NCBI GenBank assembly: GCA_910583775.1
Contig: CAJTYD010000043.1
Span: forward strand, 1 to 25,449
Length of the DNA: 25,449 nucleotides
Reading direction: 5' to 3'
From: an uncultured Muribaculaceae bacterium
Lineage (GTDB): Bacteria; Bacteroidota; Bacteroidia; Bacteroidales; Muribaculaceae
Part shown: positions 7,156-14,661 of the stretch, one piece after another
Layout of the letters: every line of letters starts with the position of its first letter
How positions within the stretch are numbered: the stretch's first letter is position 1
Notes under the pieces: generated by a model
What the model was told of the DNA's origin: nothing
The model's input: the letters and a program-made list of their open reading frames with translations, nothing else
Databases searched by the model: none
Translations under genes and position numbers: made by a program

Positions 7156-9108
7156 TTAGAACATTTTAACGAAAACTTCTATTGCCTGATATTCAGCCAT
7201 TCCGAGGGAATCATAAAGACGGGCGGTCTGCTGAGTCCTCTCTTCGGCGCGCTGCCAGAATTCACGCGGGTCGCTCCCGGGGAAAGGCATGATGTCTTTC
7301 TGCGAGAGATGGCGGTAAATGGCATGACGTTTCATGATCAGCTCGTCGGGCGACAAAGGAACGGCCATATCCACCATGCCGAGGTTCCACTCCATCCAGG
7401 CGCCGCGATAGAGCCAGAGGTGTGTGTGTTTGAACCATTCGTCTTCCTTTACCACATCAAGAGCTGCCAGAACGGCCTCCATACATGTGCGGTGTGTGCC
7501 GTGTGGATCGGCGAGGTCGCCGGCGGCGTAGATCTGATCCGGCTTGATCTCTCGAAGAAGTCTGACTACTATTTCTATGTCGGCTTCCGTGAGCGGTGAT
7601 TTCTTGATGCCGCCGGTCTCATAAAATGGCAGATTCAGGAAATGGGCGTTGGTGTCGGGGTTAAGGCCGAAAGATCTGACGGCGGCGCGAGCCTCGGCTC
7701 TTCTTATCGCTGCCTTGATATCGAGAAGTTTTCGTGGTTCCGGTCCTCCTTCGGTTTTCTTCGAAGCGATAATCTCGTTCACCTCTTTACATCTGTCGCC
7801 ATAGCCGAGCTCTCTCGCTGTGTCGATATGCTGGACGACCACATCATCATGTACGGCCACGTTCCCCGATGTCTCGTATGCTACATGCACGTCGTGACCC
7901 TGCTGGACAAGACGGATGAATGTTCCTCCCATGGAGATCACGTCGTCGTCGGGATGCGGAGAGAAAATGAGCACTTTCTTGGGCCAGGGCGTTGAAGGCA
8001 CGGGGCGGATGGTGTCGTCGGCATTTGGCTTGCCGCCCGGCCAGCCAGTGATGGTATGCTGGAGGTCGTTGAAGACGTCTATGTTGATCTGGTCGTAGGC
8101 TCTGCCCTGCTCGAGAAGCTCGCCCAGCGAGTTCTCGATATAATCCTGATATGTAAGTTTAAGGATCGGTTTCTTCACAACACCGCAAAGCCATACCACA
8201 GCTCGGCGCACGAATTTAGGCGTCCAGTCGCAGGGCCCGACGAGCCAGGGAGTCTCCTCGCGTGTCAGGAACTGCGCGGCATCCTTGTCGATAACAACCT
8301 CTACATTGGTGTGGTTCTGGAGAACGGTGGCAGGGACCTGAGAATTGACGTCTCCTTCCACTACCTTGCGGACGATGCTCGACTTATTCTCGCCCCAGGC
8401 AAGCAGAATGATTTTCTTGGCCTTCATTATAGTGCCCAGACCCATGGTGATAGCCATTTTGGGAGTCTCTACGAGACTGTTGAACGCTTTCGCCTGCACT
8501 TTGCGCGAATTGTGCGAGAGCTGAACAAGCCGCGTGCGGGAACGGGCATAGCTTCCGGCTTCATTAAAGCCGATCTGTCCTTCTTCCCCCATTCCCATGA
8601 TCATCAGGTCGATGTCGGAGGCTTTCTTGTCGTAATCCTTGCAGTATTGAGAGATATTTTCGATAGGAGTCCTTCCGTCGGGAATGTGGACGTTGTCAGA
8701 CTGTATATCTATATGATTGATGAATTCCTCATGAATCCTGAAGTTACGGCTCTGCACCTCGTGGGGATCTATGGGATAGAACTCGTCGAGCGAGAATACT
8801 GCAACGTTCTTGAAGCTTACTTCCCCTCTTTTATATCTTTCAACAAGCTCGCGATATAGTCCGATCGGCGTCCTTCCGGTGGTAAGACCTAAAATAAACG
8901 GACGGTCTTCGTCCCATTCGTCTCTGTCGCAGATAGTTTCATTGTATTTGTTGATCGAAGAGATTATCTGGTCGGCCACATACTGCACGCCCTCGTTTTC
9001 AGTCGGGAATATGGTGGTGTTGATGCGCTCGTATCTATGGATGATGTCCTTGGGAGCGCTATTGGGAATCAGTCCACCTTCAATAGGCAAAGAATATTTG
9101 CTTTTCAT
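7156..9108 (-). CDS. Fusion of a NagB-like deaminase domain and a PIG-L/LmbE deacetylase domain
   Basis: A 650-residue two-domain cytosolic protein. Residues about 30-290 are a NagB/SIS-like isomerase domain (FILGLTTGRTP at 71-81, SLDEF with Asp108, MGEEGQIGFNE at 173-183). Residues about 375-640 are a PIG-L/LmbE zinc deacetylase domain, with PHPDDD at 384-389 and DPHGTH at 534-539 supplying the metal ligands and catalytic Asp. Compared with the canonical NagB encoded next door, Asp141 is Glu176 and the ring-opening His143 is Gln178, while Asp72 (Asp108) and Glu148 (Glu183) are kept. PIG-L enzymes remove acetyl groups from N-acetylglucosaminyl compounds. The fusion is known in Bacteroides annotations, but I know of no settled function. 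It lies between nahK and nagB, so a role in deacetylating a GlcNAc derivative is likely; whether the NagB-like half is catalytic or a sugar-phosphate sensor is open. Confidence 0.88.
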   Translation of the reverse strand: MKSKYSLPIEGGLIPNSAPKDIIHRYERINTTIFPTENEGVQYVADQIISSINKYNETICDRDEWDEDRPFILGLTTGRTPIGLYRELVERYKRGEVSFKNVAVFSLDEFYPIDPHEVQSRNFRIHEEFINHIDIQSDNVHIPDGRTPIENISQYCKDYDKKASDIDLMIMGMGEEGQIGFNEAGSYARSRTRLVQLSHNSRKVQAKAFNSLVETPKMAITMGLGTIMKAKKIILLAWGENKSSIVRKVVEGDVNSQVPATVLQNHTNVEVVIDKDAAQFLTREETPWLVGPCDWTPKFVRRAVVWLCGVVKKPILKLTYQDYIENSLGELLEQGRAYDQINIDVFNDLQHTITGWPGGKPNADDTIRPVPSTPWPKKVLIFSPHPDDDVISMGGTFIRLVQQGHDVHVAYETSGNVAVHDDVVVQHIDTARELGYGDRCKEVNEIIASKKTEGGPEPRKLLDIKAAIRRAEARAAVRSFGLNPDTNAHFLNLPFYETGGIKKSPLTEADIEIVVRLLREIKPDQIYAAGDLADPHGTHRTCMEAVLAALDVVKEDEWFKHTHLWLYRGAWMEWNLGMVDMAVPLSPDELIMKRHAIYRHLSQKDIMPFPGSDPREFWQRAEERTQQTARLYDSLGMAEYQAIEVFVKMF

Positions 9109-9145
9109 CGGATTATATTCGTTTTAAATCAGTTTCAACATAAAT

Positions 9146-10252
9146 TTATCTTTCAAGATACTTTTCAGCGAGTTTCTTCACTGCTCCCTGCATCTTTTCG
9201 TACTGACTCTCCATGCTGCATAGAAGTTTATACTGGGCATGAGTGCGCTGCAGATTATGCTCGGGATTCTTGATCTTGTAATATTTGTCTCCGTCGATAT
9301 AGTCCATGAGGAAACGGAGCACCTGCTCGTAGGTGATATACAGGGCTGAGAAAGCAAGCCACTCGATCTCTGTTTCTTCAAGCGACTTCGCTCTTTCGGA
9401 AAGATAGCCGTCGGTATATGCCTCGAACATCGGGAGCGACATTTCAACCTTGCCGAGATCAGTGTCATCCTCAGCCCCGGTGTTGGTGTATGAGCGGATT
9501 GCATCGCCGAAATCGTTGAGAGCGGGCGAAGCCATCACCGTATCGAGGTCGATCGCGCAGAGAACCTCGCCGTTTTTGTCAAAGAGAATATTGTTTATCT
9601 TGGTGTCATTGTGTGTCACACGGGTCGGAATCACTCCGTCCTCTACAAGTTTCCAGAAATCGAGCATCTTCTGCCTGCGGCTTTCGATCCAGCCGATCTC
9701 TGTTGCAAGAGATGATTTGCGGCCGGCCGCATCTCTTGCGAGACTCTCGTCCCACTGGCTGAATCTATGGCGGATATTGTGGAAACCCTTGATCGTCTCG
9801 GCCAGCGGCTCATTGAAGTCGGAAAGCATTTCCTGGAAACGTCCGATGCCCTGTCCCCCCTTCCGGGCAAGCTCCTCGCTGTCGGCTCTGTCGTATGCGA
9901 TAGTGTCGGGAATAAAGACCGTAACAGCCCAGAACTCTCCATCCTCGTCTTCGTAATAGAGTTTTCCGTCTTTTGCCGGCACAACGGTCATGACTTCACG
10001 CATCTCGTCTCCTCCGGCTTCTCGAACACGGTTGCGAATATGGGAGGTGACTTTGCGGATGTTCTCCATCATCCCGGGGACATCAGGGAAGATTGATTTG
10101 TTTTTTCTCTGGAGTATATAGTCGGGAGCGTCTCCGACTGTCCTTACTATGAAGGTGTCGTTTATAAACCCTTCGCCAAGTGATCCTACCGATTTGATTT
10201 CGTCAGGAATCTCGAATTTTGAAGCGATCTGAAGCAGTTTGTCTGTTTTCAT
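9146..10252 (-). CDS. nahK: Probable N-acetylhexosamine 1-kinase (aminoglycoside phosphotransferase fold)
   Basis: A 368-residue APH-fold kinase. From memory it closely resembles Bifidobacterium NahK along its length: YILQRKNKSIFPD near residues 45-57, VTHNDTKINNILFD at 212-225 (Asp216 the likely catalytic base), AIDLDT at 233-238 (metal-binding Asp), and the C-terminal NPEHNLQRT stretch. NahK makes GlcNAc-1-phosphate or GalNAc-1-phosphate from the free sugar and ATP, in the lacto-N-biose salvage pathway of bifidobacteria. Here no phosphorylase or epimerase gene of that pathway is adjacent. Instead it is the first gene of an operon with the NagB/PIG-L fusion (36-base gap) and nagB. Substrate is inferred from similarity and neighbours; another sugar or amino-sugar kinase remains possible. 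Confidence 0.8.
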   Translation of the reverse strand: MKTDKLLQIASKFEIPDEIKSVGSLGEGFINDTFIVRTVGDAPDYILQRKNKSIFPDVPGMMENIRKVTSHIRNRVREAGGDEMREVMTVVPAKDGKLYYEDEDGEFWAVTVFIPDTIAYDRADSEELARKGGQGIGRFQEMLSDFNEPLAETIKGFHNIRHRFSQWDESLARDAAGRKSSLATEIGWIESRRQKMLDFWKLVEDGVIPTRVTHNDTKINNILFDKNGEVLCAIDLDTVMASPALNDFGDAIRSYTNTGAEDDTDLGKVEMSLPMFEAYTDGYLSERAKSLEETEIEWLAFSALYITYEQVLRFLMDYIDGDKYYKIKNPEHNLQRTHAQYKLLCSMESQYEKMQGAVKKLAEKYLER

Positions 10253-10271
10253 GATATGAAGTATTAATGTT

Positions 10272-10303
10272 GTAAAGTTACAAATAAAATTATTTTTATC
10301 AAA
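10272..10303 (-). promoter_or_regulatory. Possible promoter of the nahK operon
   Basis: On the minus strand, -33 TTTG (10303-10300), a 20-base spacer, then TAACTTTA (10279-10272), one base off TAnnTTTG. The predicted start is near 10265, leaving a very short leader before the ATG at 10252. Confidence 0.4.
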
Positions 10304-10343
10304 TATCCGAAAATAATTTTTAAATCATAAAGCATGATTATAC

Positions 10344-10378
10344 AAAAATGGATTGCGATTAGAAATTAATCGCAATCC
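10344..10378 (-). terminator. Rho-independent terminator of the M28 peptidase gene
   Basis: GATTGCGATT (10351-10360) pairs perfectly with AATCGCAATC (10368-10377), extended by G10350-C10378 and A10361-T10367, with a 5-base loop. On the minus strand the stem is followed by A and five T (10348-10344). It lies 23 bases after the peptidase stop and isolates that gene from the nahK operon. Confidence 0.82.
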
Positions 10379-10401
10379 CATTGAAACAGTTTAAACTGAA
10401 T

Positions 10402-12015
10402 TTATTTCTTTGCTGATTTCTTTTTTGCCTTTTTTCCTGCCGGAGCCTTCTCCGCTTCTTTATACATTCCTTCTCTTGAAAGCAGATGGTCGAGGTTGGC
10501 GATCCCGTATGCGGCAAGAGCCGTAGCTACAGCCGTATGCTCCTGATATTCGGGAATATGCTTATTATAGACATCCCTTTCGGTATGCCATATTTCCCCG
10601 TAATCGAAGTCATAACCTTTGAAATCGCTTGTCATGAATCCCTGGGTCGGCACGCCCTCGCATGCGAATACCGTTTCGTCACTGCTGCTCGGCACGGTAG
10701 GTTTTGTTCTCGCCGGTGCCACCTTCACTTCAAAAGGATATTCCTTATTTATATATTTGATTGGCTCTGTGGCTTTCTCGATATCCTCTTTCATCGCTGC
10801 AGGCACCCGCATTCCTACCGGAGGGGTCGGGCCGCCGTCGCGGTTGAATAGCATTGAAATCTTAGAAAGTTCCTCCTTATGTTTTCTGGCGTATGCCTTG
10901 GCTCCGAGCAACCCGAATTCCTCGGCGGCAAATGCGACAAAACGGATGGTGCGACGCGGCTTCGCTCCCGAAAGGGCAAGCAGACGGGCCGACTCCATCA
11001 TGGGGCCTATTCCTGTTCCGCAGTCTATTCCGCCGGTGGCTACATCGTATGCGTCAAGGTGACCGCTGACGATCACGTATTCGTCAGGAAATTCCGTTCC
11101 GGGAATCTCTGCAATGACCGAATGATAGGTTACGGGGCCGAGTTTGAAATGGTTGCGGATGTCGAATTCGAGTTCGATGTCTCTTCTCTCCTTTACCATC
11201 TGGGCTATTTTGTCATACTGATGCTCGTCAAGGAGGATTTCTGCCTGATGAGGAAGACTGTCGAAGCAGGTCGACGAATCATTTACGAGAGGGCGGTCGT
11301 AAAGGGCTCTGATAGGTACTTTCGCACGCTGGATGAAGCCAAGGACTCCGGCATCCACCATTTCACGGTAGAAAATTCCCGGATGATCCTTATAAGGCTG
11401 CATCTCATGCTTTGTTCCCTTTGTCCAGTTCTCCATCATGAGGGAATCATTCTTTTTTGCGATTGCTTCGTTTTCCTTAATGACTGTCTGTCTGATTGAA
11501 TCGCCTTTCGCGCTCTTGTCGATAGGCCAACCGTTCACGCTTGTGCCGTTCAGAAGTACCCATGCCCCTTTCAGCTTATGTTTCATTCTGTTTAGCCTTG
11601 CCCTCGACATAGGCTCCATCACAACGTGGCCTCGCTGGATTCCTTTTGTTCCGGAAGTATACGACGGAGTGGCGAAATGAAGAGACATCGGTTCGTCGCC
11701 TCCAAGCAGACGGCCGAACCAGGGACCGCGGTTAAATCCAACAGGCACTTTTCCCGCTTCCTCTTTCCATGCCTTTATGCCCCATTTGCCGTATTCGCGT
11801 ATCATCCATTCGGCTGCATTCTCGTATGCATCCGATCCTACAAGGCGCCCTCCGAAGCGGTTCAGCAGGATGTCAAGATGATCCATCACCTTGTTGTCGG
11901 CGGTGCCGACATTGATAATTTTCTTAACAACGTCATCTTCCATAGCCGGTGTCTGCGCAACCATGGATATTCCGGACATTGCCAAAACGGTTAAAACCGG
12001 TATAATTCTATTCAT
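10402..12015 (-). CDS. Secreted M28-family zinc metallopeptidase
   Basis: A 537-residue exported peptidase, taken from the ATG at 12015, which begins a good signal peptide (basic MNR, hydrophobic IIPVLTVLAMSGISMV, then AQ). An in-frame ATG at 12060 would add 15 polar residues before it and would leave almost no leader after the predicted promoter. The M28 zinc site is complete: SGHLDAYD, GGIDCGTG, AFAAEEFG, FNRDGG and IWHTE supply the His, bridging Asp, Glu-Glu, Asp and His ligands in family order. An insert of about 150 residues before the catalytic part resembles a PA domain. The nearest well-known relatives are aminopeptidases and carboxypeptidase Q-like enzymes. The C-terminus is a Lys-rich tail (KKAKKKSAKK), which is odd for a secreted enzyme. 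It probably works in the periplasm on peptides. It has its own promoter and terminator. Confidence 0.88.
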   Translation of the reverse strand: MNRIIPVLTVLAMSGISMVAQTPAMEDDVVKKIINVGTADNKVMDHLDILLNRFGGRLVGSDAYENAAEWMIREYGKWGIKAWKEEAGKVPVGFNRGPWFGRLLGGDEPMSLHFATPSYTSGTKGIQRGHVVMEPMSRARLNRMKHKLKGAWVLLNGTSVNGWPIDKSAKGDSIRQTVIKENEAIAKKNDSLMMENWTKGTKHEMQPYKDHPGIFYREMVDAGVLGFIQRAKVPIRALYDRPLVNDSSTCFDSLPHQAEILLDEHQYDKIAQMVKERRDIELEFDIRNHFKLGPVTYHSVIAEIPGTEFPDEYVIVSGHLDAYDVATGGIDCGTGIGPMMESARLLALSGAKPRRTIRFVAFAAEEFGLLGAKAYARKHKEELSKISMLFNRDGGPTPPVGMRVPAAMKEDIEKATEPIKYINKEYPFEVKVAPARTKPTVPSSSDETVFACEGVPTQGFMTSDFKGYDFDYGEIWHTERDVYNKHIPEYQEHTAVATALAAYGIANLDHLLSREGMYKEAEKAPAGKKAKKKSAKK

Positions 12016-12080
12016 GATGTTTGTTTGATGGTTGTTCTTTATGATTTTCCGATATCTCAACCGAAGTATCTATATTTATA

Positions 12081-12113
12081 CAAATTTAAACAATTATTTA
12101 ATATAGTTGCATA
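12081..12113 (-). promoter_or_regulatory. Probable promoter of the M28 peptidase gene
   Basis: On the minus strand, TATG (12113-12110) lies 21 bases before TAAATTTG (12088-12081), an exact -7 match with one mismatch in -33. The start would be near 12074, giving a leader of about 60 bases to the ATG at 12015. Confidence 0.45.
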
Positions 12114-12117
12114 AATA

Positions 12118-12155
12118 TTTCGGATATTCTGAAATAATTTTCAGAATATCCGAAA
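12118..12155. repeat. Perfect 17-bp inverted repeat upstream of the M28 peptidase gene
   Basis: TTTCGGATATTCTGAAA (12118-12134) and TTTCAGAATATCCGAAA (12139-12155) are exact reverse complements around the loop TAAT. No T-run follows on either strand, so it is not a standard terminator, although it lies 49 bases after the AAA+ gene stop. It ends five bases upstream of the predicted -33 of the peptidase promoter, a position that suits a regulator site. The rest of 12016-12203 is AT-rich with no ORF. Confidence 0.6.
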
Positions 12156-12203
12156 CATTTGAAACAAACAATCTTCTAAACTGCTGTATTTTAGGAAGTG
12201 TCC

Positions 12204-14177
12204 TTATCCTGCGAAGCCGATCTGCTGACGCCAGGTAGATTTATGGAATGCAGGCGTAGGGATGTCTTCGGCAAGAATTTCACAGAGGGAGATCCTTGTG
12301 GCTGTTTCCATCGCCGCGACTCTGACCGCCATTGCCGGAATGATTTCGGTCTGGATCATGTTGATGACATGGCGTGCGTTGCCGAAATTACGCTCGCGCT
12401 GAGAATAGTCGCTTCTGAGACGGAGCGAAAGCGCCGAGTGAGCCTCCGGCGTGAGCGTGAATTGATACTTTGACAGATAGTTTTCGGCTATCTCCATAAG
12501 TTCATCTTCGGTGAAATCATCAAACCGATAAATGTTCGAGTCCGGTATCCTCGATTTGAATCCGGGGTTCATCTCAAACATCCTTTTCATTTCATCCGGA
12601 TATCCGGCAAGCACGAGCATCCAGTCGCGCTCAGTCTCATCGGATAGTGCCGTCAGGAGCGTCTCTATGACGAATTTTCCCGGATCTTTCGGATCGCCGG
12701 GCTGATATAGCTGATAGGCCTCGTCGATCAAAAGGATTCCTCCTTTTGCCTTCTCTATGGCATCAAGTGTTTTTTCTGACTCCGAATTATAATTTTGCCC
12801 AAGCAAGGTAGCACGTTCTCTGACCACAACATGGCCTTTCGACAGGATTCCGGCACGCCGCAACATTACGCCGATCATTTTCGCCACGGTGGTCTTTCCG
12901 GTTCCGGGAGAGCCGAGAAACATGGAATGAAGCGGAAGTGAATTCGCGGGAAGTCCCTTTTCAAGTCTGAGTCTATTGAAAACAACAATCTTTTCATAAA
13001 CCGAAAGTTTTTCCTTTACCGATTTTAGCCCGGTGAGCCGGTCAAGACCTACCAAAAGGGGGCGTTCCTGATGCTGATCTCCGCCATTATCAGATTCCTT
13101 CACGTCATCTGATGCCTTGTCAACGTCTGTCTTCTTTTCATCTCCAAACTTAAATTCTTCAGTTTGAATGAAAGCGTCTAACGCCTTTTCAAAGTCTTCA
13201 TCGGTTTTCAAACTGTCCGATTCCTTGTCTTTCCCGTGAGCTTCCTTTCCGCCTTTATCCTCGACCTCGAATCGGCTATTCTTGTATATCAGCCGGTTGA
13301 AGCGTCTGTCTGCGTTTTCAGGGGTATATTCCAGCATTGGGAGAATTCCTTCGTCAAACCAGTCGCCGGCCACCTCAGGCCCATCAGCACGGAATACAAA
13401 TCCGGCTATCGGATATTGCATGCACAGGAGTTCCACATAATATGCTCCCGGCTCCTCCTTTACCGGTATGAACTCTTCGTTTACAATATATAGGTTGGAT
13501 TCTAAATCCACGCATCGGGGCTCATTAAAGTAGACAAGCGGTTCCTTGGCGCCGGGATAATGGATGCGCATCTCCAGTTCCGGAAGTATCTCCGGCAAGT
13601 TCTCTCCAAAATTCTGTGCGAAATGGAACCGGACATTGACATAATGTCCGTAATCAGGCAGTACGGAACGATAGATGTTGTTAATGCATTCCGGTACAAT
13701 ACCGCCAAAATCAATATCATACCATTTGGTGGGATGCCCTAATTCCTTTTGCCCGAATATATGCAGGTTTTTCCATGAGATATTGGTTGATAATGCTAAA
13801 TCCTTTACGACAAGTTTGTAGGTATGTCCGGATCTGAACCCGATCTCTTCATGCATGAAGGCCTGATAAGAAGTTCCGTTGCATGAGCCTTTTCGAAAAT
13901 TAACGGTTATCTGCTTCTGGACTATCTCTTCCCGCTCTGTCATATCGACTATCGACAGAGCCACTTTTCTTCTTCTTCCTTTCGGAGAATCGTAGGGAGT
14001 GTTGAAAAGCTCGATTCTGACGGCAATTCCGGCAAATTCGCCGTCAATAAGAAAATCATTCCTCCTGTCGAAACCAAGCCTTTCGATTTTTTTGCTGTTT
14101 TTTTGTGCTTCCTCTTTGGTGAGGGAGCAAAACAACATATCATTTACGTGTAAAAGCGATTTTTTCATATAATACAT
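12204..14177 (-). CDS. CbxX/CfqX-type AAA+ ATPase with a large unassigned N-terminal region
   Basis: About 657 residues. The C-terminal part is an AAA+ module of the CbxX/CfqX (SpoVK, EccA) family: GLDRLTGLKSVKEKL entry, Walker A GSPGTGKTT near residue 422, Walker B LLIDEAY near 482, sensor 1 LAGYPDEM, arginine finger in GFKSRI, then the helical lid with RNFGNARHV. The first 310 residues are mixed alpha/beta, match no family I can name, and show no signal peptide or TM segment. A charged linker of about 90 residues rich in Lys, Asp and Glu joins the two. Family members remodel protein complexes as hexamers, so the N-terminal region probably selects the client. The start is uncertain: ATGs at 14177 and 14168 both follow A-rich sequence; one at 14261 would put a hairpin region into protein. 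It is monocistronic, with a long leader. Confidence 0.85.
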   Translation of the reverse strand: MYYMKKSLLHVNDMLFCSLTKEEAQKNSKKIERLGFDRRNDFLIDGEFAGIAVRIELFNTPYDSPKGRRRKVALSIVDMTEREEIVQKQITVNFRKGSCNGTSYQAFMHEEIGFRSGHTYKLVVKDLALSTNISWKNLHIFGQKELGHPTKWYDIDFGGIVPECINNIYRSVLPDYGHYVNVRFHFAQNFGENLPEILPELEMRIHYPGAKEPLVYFNEPRCVDLESNLYIVNEEFIPVKEEPGAYYVELLCMQYPIAGFVFRADGPEVAGDWFDEGILPMLEYTPENADRRFNRLIYKNSRFEVEDKGGKEAHGKDKESDSLKTDEDFEKALDAFIQTEEFKFGDEKKTDVDKASDDVKESDNGGDQHQERPLLVGLDRLTGLKSVKEKLSVYEKIVVFNRLRLEKGLPANSLPLHSMFLGSPGTGKTTVAKMIGVMLRRAGILSKGHVVVRERATLLGQNYNSESEKTLDAIEKAKGGILLIDEAYQLYQPGDPKDPGKFVIETLLTALSDETERDWMLVLAGYPDEMKRMFEMNPGFKSRIPDSNIYRFDDFTEDELMEIAENYLSKYQFTLTPEAHSALSLRLRSDYSQRERNFGNARHVINMIQTEIIPAMAVRVAAMETATRISLCEILAEDIPTPAFHKSTWRQQIGFAG

Positions 14178-14529
14178 TTTTATGACGGGCTTGAGTCGAT
14201 TCCCGGATAACAGGTAATCCGGACTGATCCACGTCCGTCGGGTTATACATTTCATTTTCAAATCTTCCGGAAGCCTTCTTCCGGAGTCGCCAATATGTCA
14301 TGGTTCTCCAGCCCGACCATCGCGAAAGGAGACGTAAGGACACAACTCCGGCTGTCGGGTGTTCAAATCGGTTGAAAAATTGGTGTCTGGATTTCTATGA
14401 GCGCCGAATCTTCCTGCCGCCGGGGGGAGCGACACCAATGAACTTATTTTTGAGATTCAGTTGCAACATAGTTGAAAATGAATTGATTAAATGTATTATG
14501 TGAATATGCCGCCATCGGCATATCGCTTT
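14178..14529 (-). promoter_or_regulatory. Long hairpin-rich leader of the AAA+ gene
   Basis: If the promoter at 14536-14568 is real, about 350 bases are transcribed before the AAA+ gene. They hold clear hairpins: CGGCATAT with ATATGCCG around a 4-base loop (about 14504-14523), ATTGGTGTC with GACACCAAT (14379-14387 and 14431-14439), CCCGAC with GTCGGG (14312-14317 and 14354-14359), CCGGAAG with CTTCCGG (14267-14284), and CCGGAT with ATCCGG (14203-14222). GC content is higher than in other gaps in this window. It matches no riboswitch I can recognise. A short open stretch ending in a TGA at 14262-14264 has plausible codons but no clear start. Confidence 0.4.
14375..14439 (-). terminator. Possible attenuator within the AAA+ leader
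   Basis: On the minus strand ATTGGTGTC pairs with GACACCAAT (perfect 9 bp), followed by TTTT. The enclosed 43 bases (14388-14430) have no strong structure of their own. The loop is large for an intrinsic terminator, so this is tentative. Confidence 0.3.
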
Positions 14530-14535
14530 ACATTG

Positions 14536-14568
14536 CAAATATAGCATAAACGGACGATATTTTCCAAA
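14536..14568 (-). promoter_or_regulatory. Probable promoter of the AAA+ gene
   Basis: On the minus strand, -33 TTTG (14568-14565), a 21-base spacer and -7 TATATTTG (14543-14536), both exact. The start would be near 14529. It is back-to-back with the mscS promoter, with 14 bases between the two -33 elements. Confidence 0.55.
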
Positions 14569-14582
14569 TCTTACGCAATTAT

Positions 14583-14614
14583 TTTGTTTCAACTGTCATA
14601 GTTTGCTATCTTTG
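14583..14614 (+). promoter_or_regulatory. Bacteroidetes-type promoter for the mechanosensitive channel gene
   Basis: -33 TTTG (14583-14586), a 20-base spacer and -7 TATCTTTG (14607-14614), an exact match to the consensus. The start would be near 14621, 41 bases before the ATG. Confidence 0.7.
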
Positions 14615-14661
14615 TAGTAAAATTATAACTGTGAACTAATTCCGAGCGCTATTTTAACATC

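Noticed and set aside
8056..8859. Open frame of 267 codons on the plus strand inside the NagB/PIG-L fusion
   Set aside because: It is fully antisense to a well-supported two-domain protein and shows no family motif.
14140..14343. A 67-codon minus-strand frame overlapping the AAA+ start
   Set aside because: Its start overlaps the leader hairpins, its translation is rich in Arg and Trp without pattern, and it runs into the AAA+ gene out of frame.
14300..14380. tRNA-like stretch with GTTCAAATC on the plus strand
   Set aside because: The bases on each side do not form a T-arm stem, and there is no acceptor or anticodon stem. It is better described as part of the hairpin-rich leader.
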